In this document: piece by piece, positions 19,453 through 29,333 of the stretch
Layout of the letters: each line of letters opens with the position of its first letter
Numbering within the stretch: position 1 is the first letter of the stretch
Assembly (NCBI GenBank): GCA_937770485.1
Contig: CALJHX010000008.1
Coordinates: 1 to 64,000, forward strand
DNA from: an uncultured Verrucomicrobiae bacterium
Lineage (GTDB): Bacteria; Verrucomicrobiota; Verrucomicrobiia; Limisphaerales; UBA1096
DNA length: 64,000 nt
Reading direction: 5' to 3'
Translations under genes and position numbers: made by a program
Notes under the pieces: model-generated
The model's database searches: none
The model's input: the letters and a program-made list of their open reading frames with translations, nothing else
What the model was told of the DNA's origin: nothing

Positions 19453-19514
19453 TGTTTAATGGGTCGCTCGAAAAGTAGCTTTTAATAACGCTTTCCGAGG
19501 GATTTCACTCTCAT

Positions 19515-19610
19515 CCGGCCTGTGGCCGGCTTCTCCCTGAGGGAGAAGGAATCAAAGGGGACGCGCTTGGCTAAGCTCCCTCTCTCAGCGGGAGAGAGCC
19601 GGGGATAGGA
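19515..19610. repeat. Cluster of three short palindromes (REP-like element)
   Basis: Three adjacent hairpins: CCGGCC-TGT-GGCCGG (19515-19529), CTTCTCCC-TGA-GGGAGAAG (19530-19548), and a CTCTCTC/GGGAGAGAG stem around 19581-19598. Between the last two sits GCGCTTGGCTAAGC, a one-mismatch form of the window-wide palindrome. The layout resembles dispersed intergenic palindromic repeats of other bacteria. A TATAAT at 19622-19627 follows and could serve as the -10 of the next gene; no good -35 was found. Confidence 0.6.
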
Positions 19611-19663
19611 AGATCACAGGGTATAATGATATGCTATATGCAGACAAATCGCTGAATTAGTAA

Positions 19664-22600
19664 ATGACCGAATTTAAAAAATTTATCATAGGGTGCCTGG
19701 TCTTGGCCTCAGCTGGCGCTGTATTCGCGGTTGAGCAACAGCCACTCAAACTTGGTCAGGGTATTGGCCAAGCGGGGTTTCGCTTGGTTGATGCTGTGCC
19801 GTCCGGCGCGACGTTTCGCAATGAAATAAGCGTCGCTGCTGCTGCTGAAAATCAGGTGTTGCTCAACGGTTCTGGCGTGGCGGCGGGCGACTTTGACCGG
19901 GACGGCCTGCCCGACCTCTACTTTTGCGGGCTGGAAAATGACAACGTACTTTACCGCAACCTCGGGGGCTTCCGGTTTCAGCCCGTCGCGGATGACGACG
20001 TGGCGTGCGCGGGTGTTCCGTCAACGAGCGCTGCCTTTGCCGACCTGAACGGCGACGGGCATTTTGACCTGCTCGTGGGCACGCTTGGCCAAGGGGTGAT
20101 CATACTGATGAACGACAAGCGCGGCGGCTTTTCCAAGTCCGGAATCGCACTGCCGGAGGGCGACTCTCTTGCCATCTATAGCACGCCGATGACAGACATC
20201 GACCGGGACGGTGACTTGGACGTGTATTTGGCAACGTACCGCTCCACCTCAATCCGCAACAACCCGGGTCTCAAGTTCAAGTTGGGCTTCGCCAACAACG
20301 AACAAACGTTGGAAAGCGTCACCGATTCCAAAACAGGAGCGCAATACGACAACGGCAGATTTTACATTCGGGACGGCGAAGTTTTGGAGGCCGGCACGCC
20401 GGACTACCTGCTGCTCAACGACGGCACGGGGAAATTTCGAGTTACAACATTGTCGCAATTCCAAGCAAACGCTCCCGGCGACGAAGTAGCGACGGCACGC
20501 AACTGGGGGCTGGGTTCAATCTTTGCGGACTTTGACAACGACCACCGGGATGACCTTTACGTTTGCAACGATTTAGATGGTGCTGACTATTTTTATCGTT
20601 CAACTGCCAACGGCTTTGACGATGTCATCTCCGGGTTGAACAACATGACCTCGGCGTTTTCGATGGGCGTCGATGTGGCAGATATCAACAATGACGGACT
20701 CTCGGATTTCATCGTGGTGGATATGATGAATTATTCCCTGCCTGAGCGCAAAATGCAGATCCCTCACAGCACACCCGAGCCGGGGTACCCCTCCGCCATC
20801 AGCGAGTACAGGCGAAACACGCTGTTCGCCGGCGCGGGCGGCGCGGAATTCGACGAGATCGCCCACTACAGCGGACTCGACTCAAGTGACTGGTCGTGGT
20901 GCCCCATATTTATGGATGTCGATCTGGACGGTTACCAGGATTTGCTAGTCACAAACGGGTTTAGCTACGATTTGGAAAATCCTGATGTTCAGAATGAACT
21001 GATGAAGCTAAGCATCCAAACAGGCGGCCGGGGAGATTTGGTCGAGAAGTCATTCAAGATCAAACACTCCAAGTTGGATCAAAATTTGAGCTTTCGCAAC
21101 TTGGGCGATCTCACCTTTCGAGACCGGTCCGCCGACTGGGGTTTTGATTTGGACGGCATCTCTCACGGTGCCTGTCTCGCCGACTTGGACAATGACGGCG
21201 ATCTGGACGTTGTGCTGAATAATTTCTCGCTCTATCTGCAGGGAAGACAACTCCTCGGCGAAAGCCTTCCGAGGCTTCGGCAATCGAATCCTGTTTGCAC
21301 GATTTACGAAAACCTTACGAGCTCCGACAGGATAAAAGTCCGGGTACGCTCCGAAGCCGAAAACACGCACGGCATCGGAGCCACACTCGTTTTCATTCAG
21401 GGCTCAGTTCGGCAGACGAAACAAATCCGCGCCGGCTCGCGGTACTGTTCCTCGGACAGTCCCGAGGTCACATTCGCGTGGCTAGCGGACAAATCATCGC
21501 GCCGGCTCGAATACCGCTCGGGCAGCAAAGTTGCCTTCATCGAAAAAGTGAAACGGAACTCGCTCATCACGTTCAGCGAAAATGACTTGGCCGAAGAGGC
21601 GCCCGTTTCAAAAAACTTTGACACCGCCCTGTTCGAGGAGCAACCGGTTCGCTCATCGTTCCGGCACTCCCCGAATCAACTCAATGCCGAACATTTTCAG
21701 CCCGGTATTTCGCGAAACCATTTTTTGACCGAGCCGATCGTTTCGGCAGCTGGTAACGATCCCGCTGTCGTGAGGATCAGCACCGGCGGCTCCGTGCAGG
21801 ACGTATCTCTTGGGGACGGGCCAATGGCAAAAAGACGCATTGGCCGGCACTCCCGCTGGGACTTGGTTGATTTTGCTCACCTGTCCGTCGCCGGCAAACT
21901 GATGCGGCTCGAGTTGCAACAGCAACTGAACAACCGCCAACAAATCGAGAGCCGATTATTTATCACTGAGGATGTGCAAAGCCCCCGCGCCGCCACTTGG
22001 GCGCATGCCCTGCCTGCCAACTTCAATTGCCTCGCTGTCACGCGGCATCCCAGCCTCCCGGAGGTCGCCGCGCTCGCGCTTGGCGGCGGGACATCGCTTG
22101 GGCATTACCCCTTGGCCGCAAAGACGCTGATCATGGAGTTGCGATTGGCCAAGTCGGGGGATGAGCCGCGTATCATGCACAAGCTGCCGTTGGAACTACC
22201 GGTCAACGACATGGTGTTTGCCGACATGAACGGCCAAAGGGGACAGGAGTTAGTGATCGCTCCTGAAGGCGGCGAGATCGCGGTCTTCCACATCACCGAG
22301 AGCGAGGCAGTCAACATCACAAAAACCCTGAACATACATTCCGGCATCGGTAACTGGAACAGCCTTGCCTGTTTTGATTTCAGTGGCAACGGCCGCAACG
22401 ATTTGCTCGTAGGTAACTGGGGAAGCAATAATTCGCTGAAACGATACACCGAAAACAACTATCGGCTGTATTACCACAAAGAAGGCGGGAGCACGCGTCT
22501 CTTCGAGACGTTTCAAGCCAATGGGAAAAACATTCTAAAATCCGGCTTGACCAAGTTCAAATCAAACAACCCACTGCGCGGGTTGATGTATCGCACTCAC

Positions 22601-23296
22601 AGGTCATTTCAGTTGGAGGGAGTAGAGGATATTTTCGAGGCTGCCCCGAAATACCGTACCCTCGATACACTCAACACAAAGCTGTTCTTGAACGACAACG
22701 GTAAATTTAAATCGTTCAATCTTCCGGAGGTCGTGCAGTTTACGCCGACCTTTGGCATCGCCGTGGAGGACTTCGACTTGGATGGCTCACTCGACATTGC
22801 CCTGTGCCAGGGATTCGCTGGTTTTTACGGGAACGACGAACCGCAAACAAACACCAGCAACCTGATTCTGCTAAACCGCATTGCCGCTGGCGGCTCGTTT
22901 GAGGTTCGGCGAAATAGCGGCACCGTAGCGAACAGCACCTATCCAAGAATCATCGGCTCCGGGGATTTTAACGAAGACAACAGGCCGGATTTGGTGATCC
23001 CTGATTACAATGGGGGTATTCGTTATTACACTAATAAAAACCCAAAAAAGGGCATTAAATTGCGACTAAACGGCGACAGCACTAAACTGATTGGACTCAA
23101 GGCGAGATTACGCTACAAGGACGGGAGAAAGGGCCCGCTTTATGAATACACACCAAAATATGGTTACCGGAAGGAAGCGCCTAGTCACTTTATTTTTGGT
23201 GTTCGTTCCCCAGTCGAAGCCATCGAGATCATCGACCTGGACACATTGCGCGAGTTGAAAATTGTGCCAGACCGATCCACCTACTCATGGAATTAA
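19664..23296 (+). CDS. Secreted FG-GAP/VCBS repeat protein with ASPIC-UnbV domain (CRTAC1-like)
   Basis: The 1,210-residue protein has a signal peptide (cleavage near residue 22) and a long series of calcium-binding FG-GAP blades: GDFDRDGLPDLYF (75-87), DLNGDGHFDLLVG, DIDRDGDLDVYLA, DFDNDHRDDLYV, DINNDGLSDFIV, DVDLDGYQDLLVT, DLDNDGDLDVVL. Around residues 560-620 comes an ASPIC/UnbV-like segment (HGIGATLVFIQGSVRQTKQI). A second propeller follows (DFSGNGRNDLLVGNW, DFDLDGSLDIALC, DFNEDNRPDLVIPDYN). The double-propeller arrangement with the UnbV region in the middle is typical of CRTAC1-family proteins, probably extracellular adhesion or matrix proteins; their substrates are unknown. Frame is intact throughout. 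Confidence 0.88.
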   Translation: MTEFKKFIIGCLVLASAGAVFAVEQQPLKLGQGIGQAGFRLVDAVPSGATFRNEISVAAAAENQVLLNGSGVAAGDFDRDGLPDLYFCGLENDNVLYRNLGGFRFQPVADDDVACAGVPSTSAAFADLNGDGHFDLLVGTLGQGVIILMNDKRGGFSKSGIALPEGDSLAIYSTPMTDIDRDGDLDVYLATYRSTSIRNNPGLKFKLGFANNEQTLESVTDSKTGAQYDNGRFYIRDGEVLEAGTPDYLLLNDGTGKFRVTTLSQFQANAPGDEVATARNWGLGSIFADFDNDHRDDLYVCNDLDGADYFYRSTANGFDDVISGLNNMTSAFSMGVDVADINNDGLSDFIVVDMMNYSLPERKMQIPHSTPEPGYPSAISEYRRNTLFAGAGGAEFDEIAHYSGLDSSDWSWCPIFMDVDLDGYQDLLVTNGFSYDLENPDVQNELMKLSIQTGGRGDLVEKSFKIKHSKLDQNLSFRNLGDLTFRDRSADWGFDLDGISHGACLADLDNDGDLDVVLNNFSLYLQGRQLLGESLPRLRQSNPVCTIYENLTSSDRIKVRVRSEAENTHGIGATLVFIQGSVRQTKQIRAGSRYCSSDSPEVTFAWLADKSSRRLEYRSGSKVAFIEKVKRNSLITFSENDLAEEAPVSKNFDTALFEEQPVRSSFRHSPNQLNAEHFQPGISRNHFLTEPIVSAAGNDPAVVRISTGGSVQDVSLGDGPMAKRRIGRHSRWDLVDFAHLSVAGKLMRLELQQQLNNRQQIESRLFITEDVQSPRAATWAHALPANFNCLAVTRHPSLPEVAALALGGGTSLGHYPLAAKTLIMELRLAKSGDEPRIMHKLPLELPVNDMVFADMNGQRGQELVIAPEGGEIAVFHITESEAVNITKTLNIHSGIGNWNSLACFDFSGNGRNDLLVGNWGSNNSLKRYTENNYRLYYHKEGGSTRLFETFQANGKNILKSGLTKFKSNNPLRGLMYRTHRSFQLEGVEDIFEAAPKYRTLDTLNTKLFLNDNGKFKSFNLPEVVQFTPTFGIAVEDFDLDGSLDIALCQGFAGFYGNDEPQTNTSNLILLNRIAAGGSFEVRRNSGTVANSTYPRIIGSGDFNEDNRPDLVIPDYNGGIRYYTNKNPKKGIKLRLNGDSTKLIGLKARLRYKDGRKGPLYEYTPKYGYRKEAPSHFIFGVRSPVEAIEIIDLDTLRELKIVPDRSTYSWN

Positions 23297-23303
23297 ATTC
23301 GCC

Positions 23304-25676
23304 ATGTTACTTTCACCATTTAAAAATATGAACATCAAATCCGCTCATCGCTTTGCGAGTGCCCTTCTCGTTCTCTTACTGCTCCCCGCTGTGGCTTTTG
23401 CAGCACCCGCCAATTGGACGGTGCTCATCTACGGCCATGCTGACCACAACCTTACTTCAGCTATGCGGGATGATCTTTTGGAAATGGAACAGGCTGGAAG
23501 CTCCGAAGATTTAAATATCGTTGTTCAAGTTGATATCAACACCAAGGATCGTGGGACCAAGTTGTGGAAATTTAAAAACAAAATTGATCCAAAAAAATAT
23601 AATGGTGTGAATCGGTTGCTTATCGGCGAAGACATCGATGGTAGAAAAGTAACCTTCCACTCCAAGATTATTGAGTCGTTATCAGAAAGCAACAACATGG
23701 ATGATCCGGCGGTGCTCAAGGATTTTATCAAGTGGGGCATGGCGAAGTATCCTGCCAATCGATATGGACTGGTTCTCTGGAATCATGGAGGTCAGTTTCT
23801 AGGGTACGGAGGCGACACCCAAAACGGCTCGTTGAAGCACGGAATGGGGTTAACCACACAGCAAATCCGATCGGCTCTCACGGATGCTTTGACAGGTACT
23901 GCTGTAAATAAATTTGATTTTATCGGTTTTGACACCTGTCTGATGGGAGGCGCAGAGGTGCTCGGAGATTTCAGCACACTCTGTGATGTGTTTTTTGCAT
24001 GCCCGGAACTGGACTATGGGGACGGCTGGGACTACGGGAGCACACTGGGTTTCCTGAAAGCTAACCCCAATGTAGAAATTGCTACGTTTGCTAGAAAAGA
24101 AGTGGAATTTTGGAACGACCATCACACGACGGCTATGGACCAGACTCACAAAGTCCATGCCGCTTATGACATGGCCAAGTACAACTCTTTTGCCCAAAAC
24201 TTTCGCTCTTTCACAGAACAATTAAAGATTTACGGAGAAACTGGTGGTCAGGAGATTCCCAAACTTCGGGCAGAAGCCACGCACTACTCCGTGTCTAAGC
24301 GCACTCAGGCCAAGTCGCCTACGAATTTCATCGATTTGGGTGAATTCGCCAAAAATGTGGCCAATGCACCCGTGAACGACGAGCTAAAAAAAACCTCTTT
24401 GAATCTAGTACAGGCGATCGAAAACATGATCCTAGCCAAGTCCACCGGCAGCCAGCGCACTCATGTTTCCGCCCTGTCCATCGCCTACCCTCACAATACC
24501 GAGAACTGGGTGAAGAAATACGAAAAGCTTTATGATGAAATTTCGTTCACCAAGGATGTAGGGGCAGATTGGAGACAGTTCCTCTCCCTCTATGGCGCAA
24601 TGAGTGCGGCAGACCAATCCCCACCGTCGCTTACAGCTGGCGGCTACTCCCGAAGTTTCTCAAACACTGGCCGAGACACGAACGAGCCGGACGCCATCTT
24701 CACGACCGCATCGCTGGATGAACCGGCCATAATGGACTTTGACGTGACGGGTGAGGACACGTTCGAACTGAGTGCCACCCTAGTCATCCCGGACAACCCC
24801 GATGACCCTAACGAGTATATCTATATAGGCGAAGTGGGCCGATTCAAAATCGAACGGGAAGGTTACCACGAACTGCAGTGGCCCGGAACAAACTCAATGA
24901 TCACAAGCGCCGACGTGGACTACATGCTCCAGCTTGGCGGATGGTTCATGGATCGCGAGGGAAAACAGATGATTAGCTTTGCGGATTATCAACCACCCGA
25001 TTCCAATGAGAATATAGAACTGATCCTCTTCACAAGTATCGACGAAGATGGCTTCGGAAAAGTTCATACGATCCTAGAAGACTCCGGCCAGGAGCTACCG
25101 GACGGCACAGCGGTGGCTGCCACTCCAGCCTCTTCATCGCTTGAACTCGAGAAAGGGGGCAAGCTTTGGCCAGTATATTTTTCGGAAATTTGGGATGTTG
25201 TGAATGAAGAGTGGCAACCTCAGTATTTTTATTACGAGGACGGCTTCGTTCTCATCCCGGAAAACGGAATGGAAGGCGTCGAAGTCGAGTTTGCCCAGGA
25301 AACCGAAGGTGAGTACTCTCTAGAGCTTCAGGCATCCGATTTCATAGGCAATTTCAGCGAAATCCTTGAATACAATATAACGGTTCCTGCTGAAAAAATC
25401 GGCGATCCTGTGGATGACTATGGGTATGTGTCCACGCTGGAATTTACCGGTTTGCCACCCTTGTACACCGTTAGAAGCAAGGACTCACCGAAGTGGTTTT
25501 ACCTTGAGTGGGATGATGATGGAACCTTGGGTGCCACGTTACAACAAACCGGCAACCTACTGACTGGCGAATGGACGGAAGTGCCGGTTGACCTTATAGA
25601 CATTGAGGATAATATCGCGTATATATGGGTTGAGATGGCTGCGGACGCACAGTTTTTTCGATTGATAAAGAGGTAA
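23304..25676 (+). CDS. Secreted clostripain-family (peptidase C11) cysteine protease
   Basis: After a signal peptide (FASALLVLLLLPAVAFAAPA) comes the C11 catalytic domain: NWTVLIYGHADHN at 37, the His in LVLWNHGG (His161) and the catalytic Cys in FDTCLMGGAE (Cys212), numbered from the ATG at 23304. Clostripain-type enzymes cleave after Arg or Lys and usually self-activate. Residues ~450-800 form beta-rich accessory domains ending in AQFFRLIKR, a tail type shared with two other secreted proteins here. The frame is open from 23262, overlapping the previous stop; ATGs at 23304 or 23328 are both plausible starts because both retain the signal peptide. The spacing to the upstream FG-GAP gene is 7 bases, suggesting co-expression. 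Confidence 0.88.
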   Translation: MLLSPFKNMNIKSAHRFASALLVLLLLPAVAFAAPANWTVLIYGHADHNLTSAMRDDLLEMEQAGSSEDLNIVVQVDINTKDRGTKLWKFKNKIDPKKYNGVNRLLIGEDIDGRKVTFHSKIIESLSESNNMDDPAVLKDFIKWGMAKYPANRYGLVLWNHGGQFLGYGGDTQNGSLKHGMGLTTQQIRSALTDALTGTAVNKFDFIGFDTCLMGGAEVLGDFSTLCDVFFACPELDYGDGWDYGSTLGFLKANPNVEIATFARKEVEFWNDHHTTAMDQTHKVHAAYDMAKYNSFAQNFRSFTEQLKIYGETGGQEIPKLRAEATHYSVSKRTQAKSPTNFIDLGEFAKNVANAPVNDELKKTSLNLVQAIENMILAKSTGSQRTHVSALSIAYPHNTENWVKKYEKLYDEISFTKDVGADWRQFLSLYGAMSAADQSPPSLTAGGYSRSFSNTGRDTNEPDAIFTTASLDEPAIMDFDVTGEDTFELSATLVIPDNPDDPNEYIYIGEVGRFKIEREGYHELQWPGTNSMITSADVDYMLQLGGWFMDREGKQMISFADYQPPDSNENIELILFTSIDEDGFGKVHTILEDSGQELPDGTAVAATPASSSLELEKGGKLWPVYFSEIWDVVNEEWQPQYFYYEDGFVLIPENGMEGVEVEFAQETEGEYSLELQASDFIGNFSEILEYNITVPAEKIGDPVDDYGYVSTLEFTGLPPLYTVRSKDSPKWFYLEWDDDGTLGATLQQTGNLLTGEWTEVPVDLIDIEDNIAYIWVEMAADAQFFRLIKR

Positions 25677-25719
25677 CATGATAATCCCGCTTGGAGAAGC
25701 AATCGCCAACGGATAAAAA

Positions 25720-25744
25720 AATGGACGGAATAAAACCGTCCATT
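25720..25744. terminator. Bidirectional hairpin terminator between convergent genes
   Basis: A 9-bp perfect stem, AATGGACGG / CCGTCCATT, with a 7-base loop lies between the stops at 25676 (plus) and 25779 (minus). A run of six A before it supplies the U-run for minus-strand transcripts, while TTTGCTTT follows on the plus side. Confidence 0.75.
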
Positions 25745-25778
25745 TGCTTTAAATCGATTGGTAAATCCGCTGAGTTAA

Positions 25779-26780
25779 TCACTCTAACAGTTTTTCCGTA
25801 TCTATCAGCTTCTTTTCAGCATTTAATAAAATATTGGAATCAATTTCTCTGCCCTTTTTAAGTTCTTCTTCCAGCGAACTGATTAATTCTTTCGAGTCCT
25901 TTCTAACCCAAATCGCTGCTGCACGACTTTTCCCTGGGTTCTTGATACCTTCCATTGACTGCTCGATTTTTTGCGTAAGTGATTTAGCCTTCTTCACTAG
26001 CATCTTGAGTTTGGAGGATTGCTGAGAAACTGCCAGTTTGATGGTCGGACGCCTTCTTGATGAAGTTAATTTGCTTTTTTTCCGGGCCGGAGCCGTGCGA
26101 ACAGTGCGCTTCTGATTGCCGGTGGCCGTTTCCACAGCACCTGTAGCCCGGGTATTAGTTGGCGCGGTAGCACCCGGTATCTTTTTTGTAATCAACCGGC
26201 TTGGCCGGCGACTGGGTCGGGTTTTCCGAGTGCTCGTGTTCTTCGAATCTGCCGCACGGGTTGCCGTGCTGGAGGACTTACTGATTCGCCTAGCACTGGG
26301 GCGACTACTAGGCCTAGCACTGGGGCGACTACTAGGCCTAACAGATAGATTCGATTTGGTTTCACCTAGATTTCCAATTGATCCTCGGCTTTGTTTTTTT
26401 GCCTCGGGTAAGGTTCCAAACTCATTTAGTGTCAACTCACCATTGTTGTTTGTATCCAGTTTTTTGAGGGTCTCGACGGCAGCCTCAATCTCTTCGAAGG
26501 AGAGCTTACCATCTTTGTTGGCATCCAGTGCCGCCACCAACTGTGACGGCTTGGGATTGGCCTTGACGATCGTCGGTTTCGAGGTTGGCCGGGGTAGTTC
26601 CACCATGTCCGGCTTGGAATTTGAAGAGTCTGCTCGGTCGCGGTCATCTGCCACGATTGGGTTCGATAGCGCCGGTTTCGTAACAGTCGGTTTGTCTTTG
26701 GCTAGTCTGGGGCTCTTTTGGGCAAAACCGGCCATGGACAAGCTCAATCCCGATATTAGTGTTATTACTGTTTTATTCAT
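25779..26780 (-). CDS. Exported EF-hand protein with Arg/Ser/Pro-rich basic tail
   Basis: A 333-residue protein with an N-terminal signal (ITLISGLSLSMAGFAQ). Residues ~85-125 hold two EF-hand loops, DANKDGKLSFEE and DTNNNGELTLNE, with the spacing of a calcium-binding pair. The middle (about 145-245) is extremely basic and low-complexity, with RPSSRPSA octapeptides followed by KSKLTSSRRRP; the C-terminal 80 residues look like an amphipathic helix or coiled coil (LVKKAKSLTQKIEQSM). Export plus basic tail suggests binding to acidic polysaccharide, nucleic acid or envelope; this is inference. A palindromic site lies 17 bases before the start. Confidence 0.8.
   Translation of the reverse strand: MNKTVITLISGLSLSMAGFAQKSPRLAKDKPTVTKPALSNPIVADDRDRADSSNSKPDMVELPRPTSKPTIVKANPKPSQLVAALDANKDGKLSFEEIEAAVETLKKLDTNNNGELTLNEFGTLPEAKKQSRGSIGNLGETKSNLSVRPSSRPSARPSSRPSARRISKSSSTATRAADSKNTSTRKTRPSRRPSRLITKKIPGATAPTNTRATGAVETATGNQKRTVRTAPARKKSKLTSSRRRPTIKLAVSQQSSKLKMLVKKAKSLTQKIEQSMEGIKNPGKSRAAAIWVRKDSKELISSLEEELKKGREIDSNILLNAEKKLIDTEKLLE
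26289..26340 (-). repeat. Tandem 24-bp repeat inside the EF-hand gene
   Basis: The 24-base unit at 26289-26312 (plus strand starts CCTAGCACTGGGGCGACTAC) is repeated perfectly at 26313-26336, plus four bases of a third copy. It encodes RPSSRPSA on the minus strand, so copy-number change would keep the frame. Confidence 0.9.
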
Positions 26781-26796
26781 AATTTTAACTTCAATC

Positions 26797-26810
26797 GTTA
26801 CATTTGTAAC
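26797..26810. promoter_or_regulatory. Perfect palindrome upstream of the EF-hand gene, possible operator
   Basis: GTTACA-TT-TGTAAC is an exact inverted repeat with a 2-base centre, 16 bases upstream of the start codon at 26780. Size and symmetry fit a dimeric repressor or CRP/GntR-type site, but no cognate regulator is identified here. Confidence 0.35.
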
Positions 26811-27153
26811 CTTCTCGAACCTCCTCGCTATCGGGGATTATCCGTTTCGAAGGAAAATAATCCACCTAATCGATTGGTCAACCTTTTAAGACAACTGTTT
26901 ATGCGATCCACTCAAGTGCTTTTTTATTTGTCCTTGGTAGATACATCCGTCCTTCAGAGTGTTCTGTAACTTTCTAAATCCGTCTTTCATTGCTGATGAT
27001 AGAAGCTACCCTTGTGATTTTGTGAATGATTTTTTTTCCACTTTCGGACAACTTGTCTGTAAGCAATCCGACAATTTTTTCGCCAATCGGATACCGCTTG
27101 GCAGAGCGTATTGCTAAGCTTAATTCGCTATTAATTGTAGTCGAGCGGGTTGG
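26811..27153. other. AT-rich intergenic stretch with no gene seen
   Basis: About 340 bases between the EF-hand gene start region and the secretin stop. A 71-codon frame at 27026-27241 overlaps the secretin end and looks accidental. No tRNA, strong hairpin or coding homology is evident. Confidence 0.5.
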
Positions 27154-29333
27154 CTATTGGGCGTTATCGTCGCTGAGTTCCTTGATGCGCTCAAGGATGG
27201 CGTCGCTGTCGCGGTTGAAGGCTCTCTCGAACTCTGGATAGTAGTTGATGACCTGATAGAAGTACCGGGCGACGTCGTAGTCGATGATGTGATATTTGTC
27301 GCGAAGCTCTTGTTCGGTCGGGAAGATGATCTGCCGACCAACTCGGAATTCCTGGATGGTAACTGGCATGGAGGGGTTGAGCGCTAGGATGCGCTTGAGT
27401 ATCAATACGCCCTTGAGCACTTCTAGTGCCGTGGCACCACGTACGCCGGGTGGAGTGACTGCGTTGGATAGCAGCAGGGTGTTGCGCGCGAGGTCGTCGG
27501 AGTTGAGCACACTGATCTGTTCCACGTAGTTGTCGGGGTTGGCCACGTTGGTGTGACTGATGAGCGCACGAGGATGCTCGAACGGCCCGGCGGTTTTGGC
27601 CTTGTGGTCGGCATAGTCGAGCACAAGTGCGTTTCCGCTGTCACTTTTCAGGTCTCGCAATAGGTTGCCGAGGAAGAGTGTCTTGAACTTGTTACCAAAC
27701 CCGGCGCCCTCGTCTGCCTGGAACACCAGAATGTGATTGTCGTCGATGTAGCGGTGGTAGTTGGCCTTGTGCACGATCTCCCAGAGCATGCGACGTACGA
27801 TCACATCTTCGCCCGGCACCATGTCCTGCAGATAGGAGAAGATCGGTTCTTTTTCAGAAAGCTCTAAGTGCCCGTCTTGAAATGTCTTCAGTTCTTCTAG
27901 AATACTGGCGTAGTAGTTGCTTTGCGTTGCAAAAGCGAGGTCGAACACGTCGTCGTCCCGGATACGGTAGGCGTTGCGGAACAGGATGTGGTCGAACGAG
28001 TCGAATGTCTTTGAGTCCTTTGGGATGACGTAGCTGAATGATTTCTCGCCGGTGTCGATGACGTGCGGCGTCAGCACGACGATAACCTCGCGCTTGTCGT
28101 CTTTCTTGATCGACCGCTTGAACAGGTTGCCAACGTACGGAATCTTGGAGAGGAACGGCACTCCGGACTGGCTGTTACTCGTGTCGGTGGCGATCAAGCC
28201 GCCGATGATGAACGGGGTGTTGTCGGCCACTCGTACAAAGGTCTGGACCTGCCTGTTGTCCACGACGGGCGCGAGCAGCACGCTGGTGTCGCTCTTGTGT
28301 TCGCTCTTAGAGGGATTGACCGAACTGACGATGGTCTCGATTTGCATGGTGACTTCCGAGCCGTCCTCACTGATACGAGGGCGCAGGTTCAGCACGATAC
28401 CAGTCTGAAGGTAGTTCACTCCGGATCGCACGTGAGTATTAGTAGCCACCGCCGTGGAAGTGGGCACCTGTTGTCCGACCTGAATCCGTGCCTGCCGTCC
28501 GTTGAGCACCAGCACCGACGGATTGGACAAAATCTCCGCATAAACGGTTTGCGTCAGCGCACGCAGGCCGGCGGAGAAACCCACACCGGGTAAATTCCCC
28601 CAGTCATCCTCCCAGTTTTCCAACACGTCGTCAAACCGCCCGACAAACGGAACTGTACTTTGGTCAGCGGGGAGTGAGAGGCTGAAATCCCTCCGTTGCA
28701 GGGCGTAATTCACCCCCAACTCGTTCATTTTGTCGGTATCGACCTCGACCACCAGCGCCTCGATCACCACCTGCCGCGCCGGCACGTCGATGTCGTTACG
28801 AAGCAACTGCATCAGCGCGTGCATTTGCTCCGGGTACGCTTTTTCGTACACGATGAACAAGCGATGCTCCGGTGCGCCGGAGGTCTGCTGGTGCAAGTAT
28901 GTGCCCCCCAGTGTGCCCCCAGTCCGCTGGCTTCCCCGCCACCGCCATCGAGAGACGGCTCCATGAGGCTCGTCTTGTTGGCGTCGATGAGCTTGATGAC
29001 CAGTGGATAACTTTCAAACTCCTGCAACACCGTGTAAACCGTCTCCGCGAGCGACTCACCCTGGGCGGCGGCGAATTCCACCGTCGCGTAGTTGAGTGCC
29101 TTGAGCAGCGCGATCACGCGGTCGCCCTGCATATAGCTGAGCCGGTACGTTTGAAAATCCAAATCACTGGCCGGAGAGCCGATGGCCGGCAACGGGGCAT
29201 ACTCCTCGGCTGCTTCAGGCTCAGGAGCGACTGCTGCGTCCTGCGCGTTGGCCAGGCGACTACTCAGACCTAAGGCTAGGGTGTACAGGAGGACGATTCG
29301 AAGAATAGGTTCCGGGTTGAGGCTAGTTATCAT
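27154..29333 (-). CDS. Secretin (GspD/PulD-like outer-membrane channel) with long novel C-terminal extension, apparent frameshift
   Basis: Two overlapping frames form one ~727-residue protein. The first (from 29333) gives a signal peptide and an N-domain (YRLSYMQGDRVIALLKALNY); it runs out after SLDGGGG near 28937. Adding one G in that G-run leads into GSQRTGGTLGGTYLHQQTSG and the second frame, with the secretin core: VPARQVVIEALVVEVD, SNPSVLVLNGRQARIQVG, and the signature VPFLSKIPYVGNLFK ending in VIVVLTPHVID. Secretins form multimeric outer-membrane gates for type II secretion or pili. About 290 residues follow the core (27157-28026), unlike any secretin tail I recognise. The start overlaps the cNMP gene by 11 bases, so it ends a three- or four-gene operon. 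Confidence 0.82.

Noticed and set aside
27026-27241. Small plus-strand frame at the secretin end
   Set aside because: It overlaps the secretin C-terminus antisense and has no ribosome-binding site or recognisable product.
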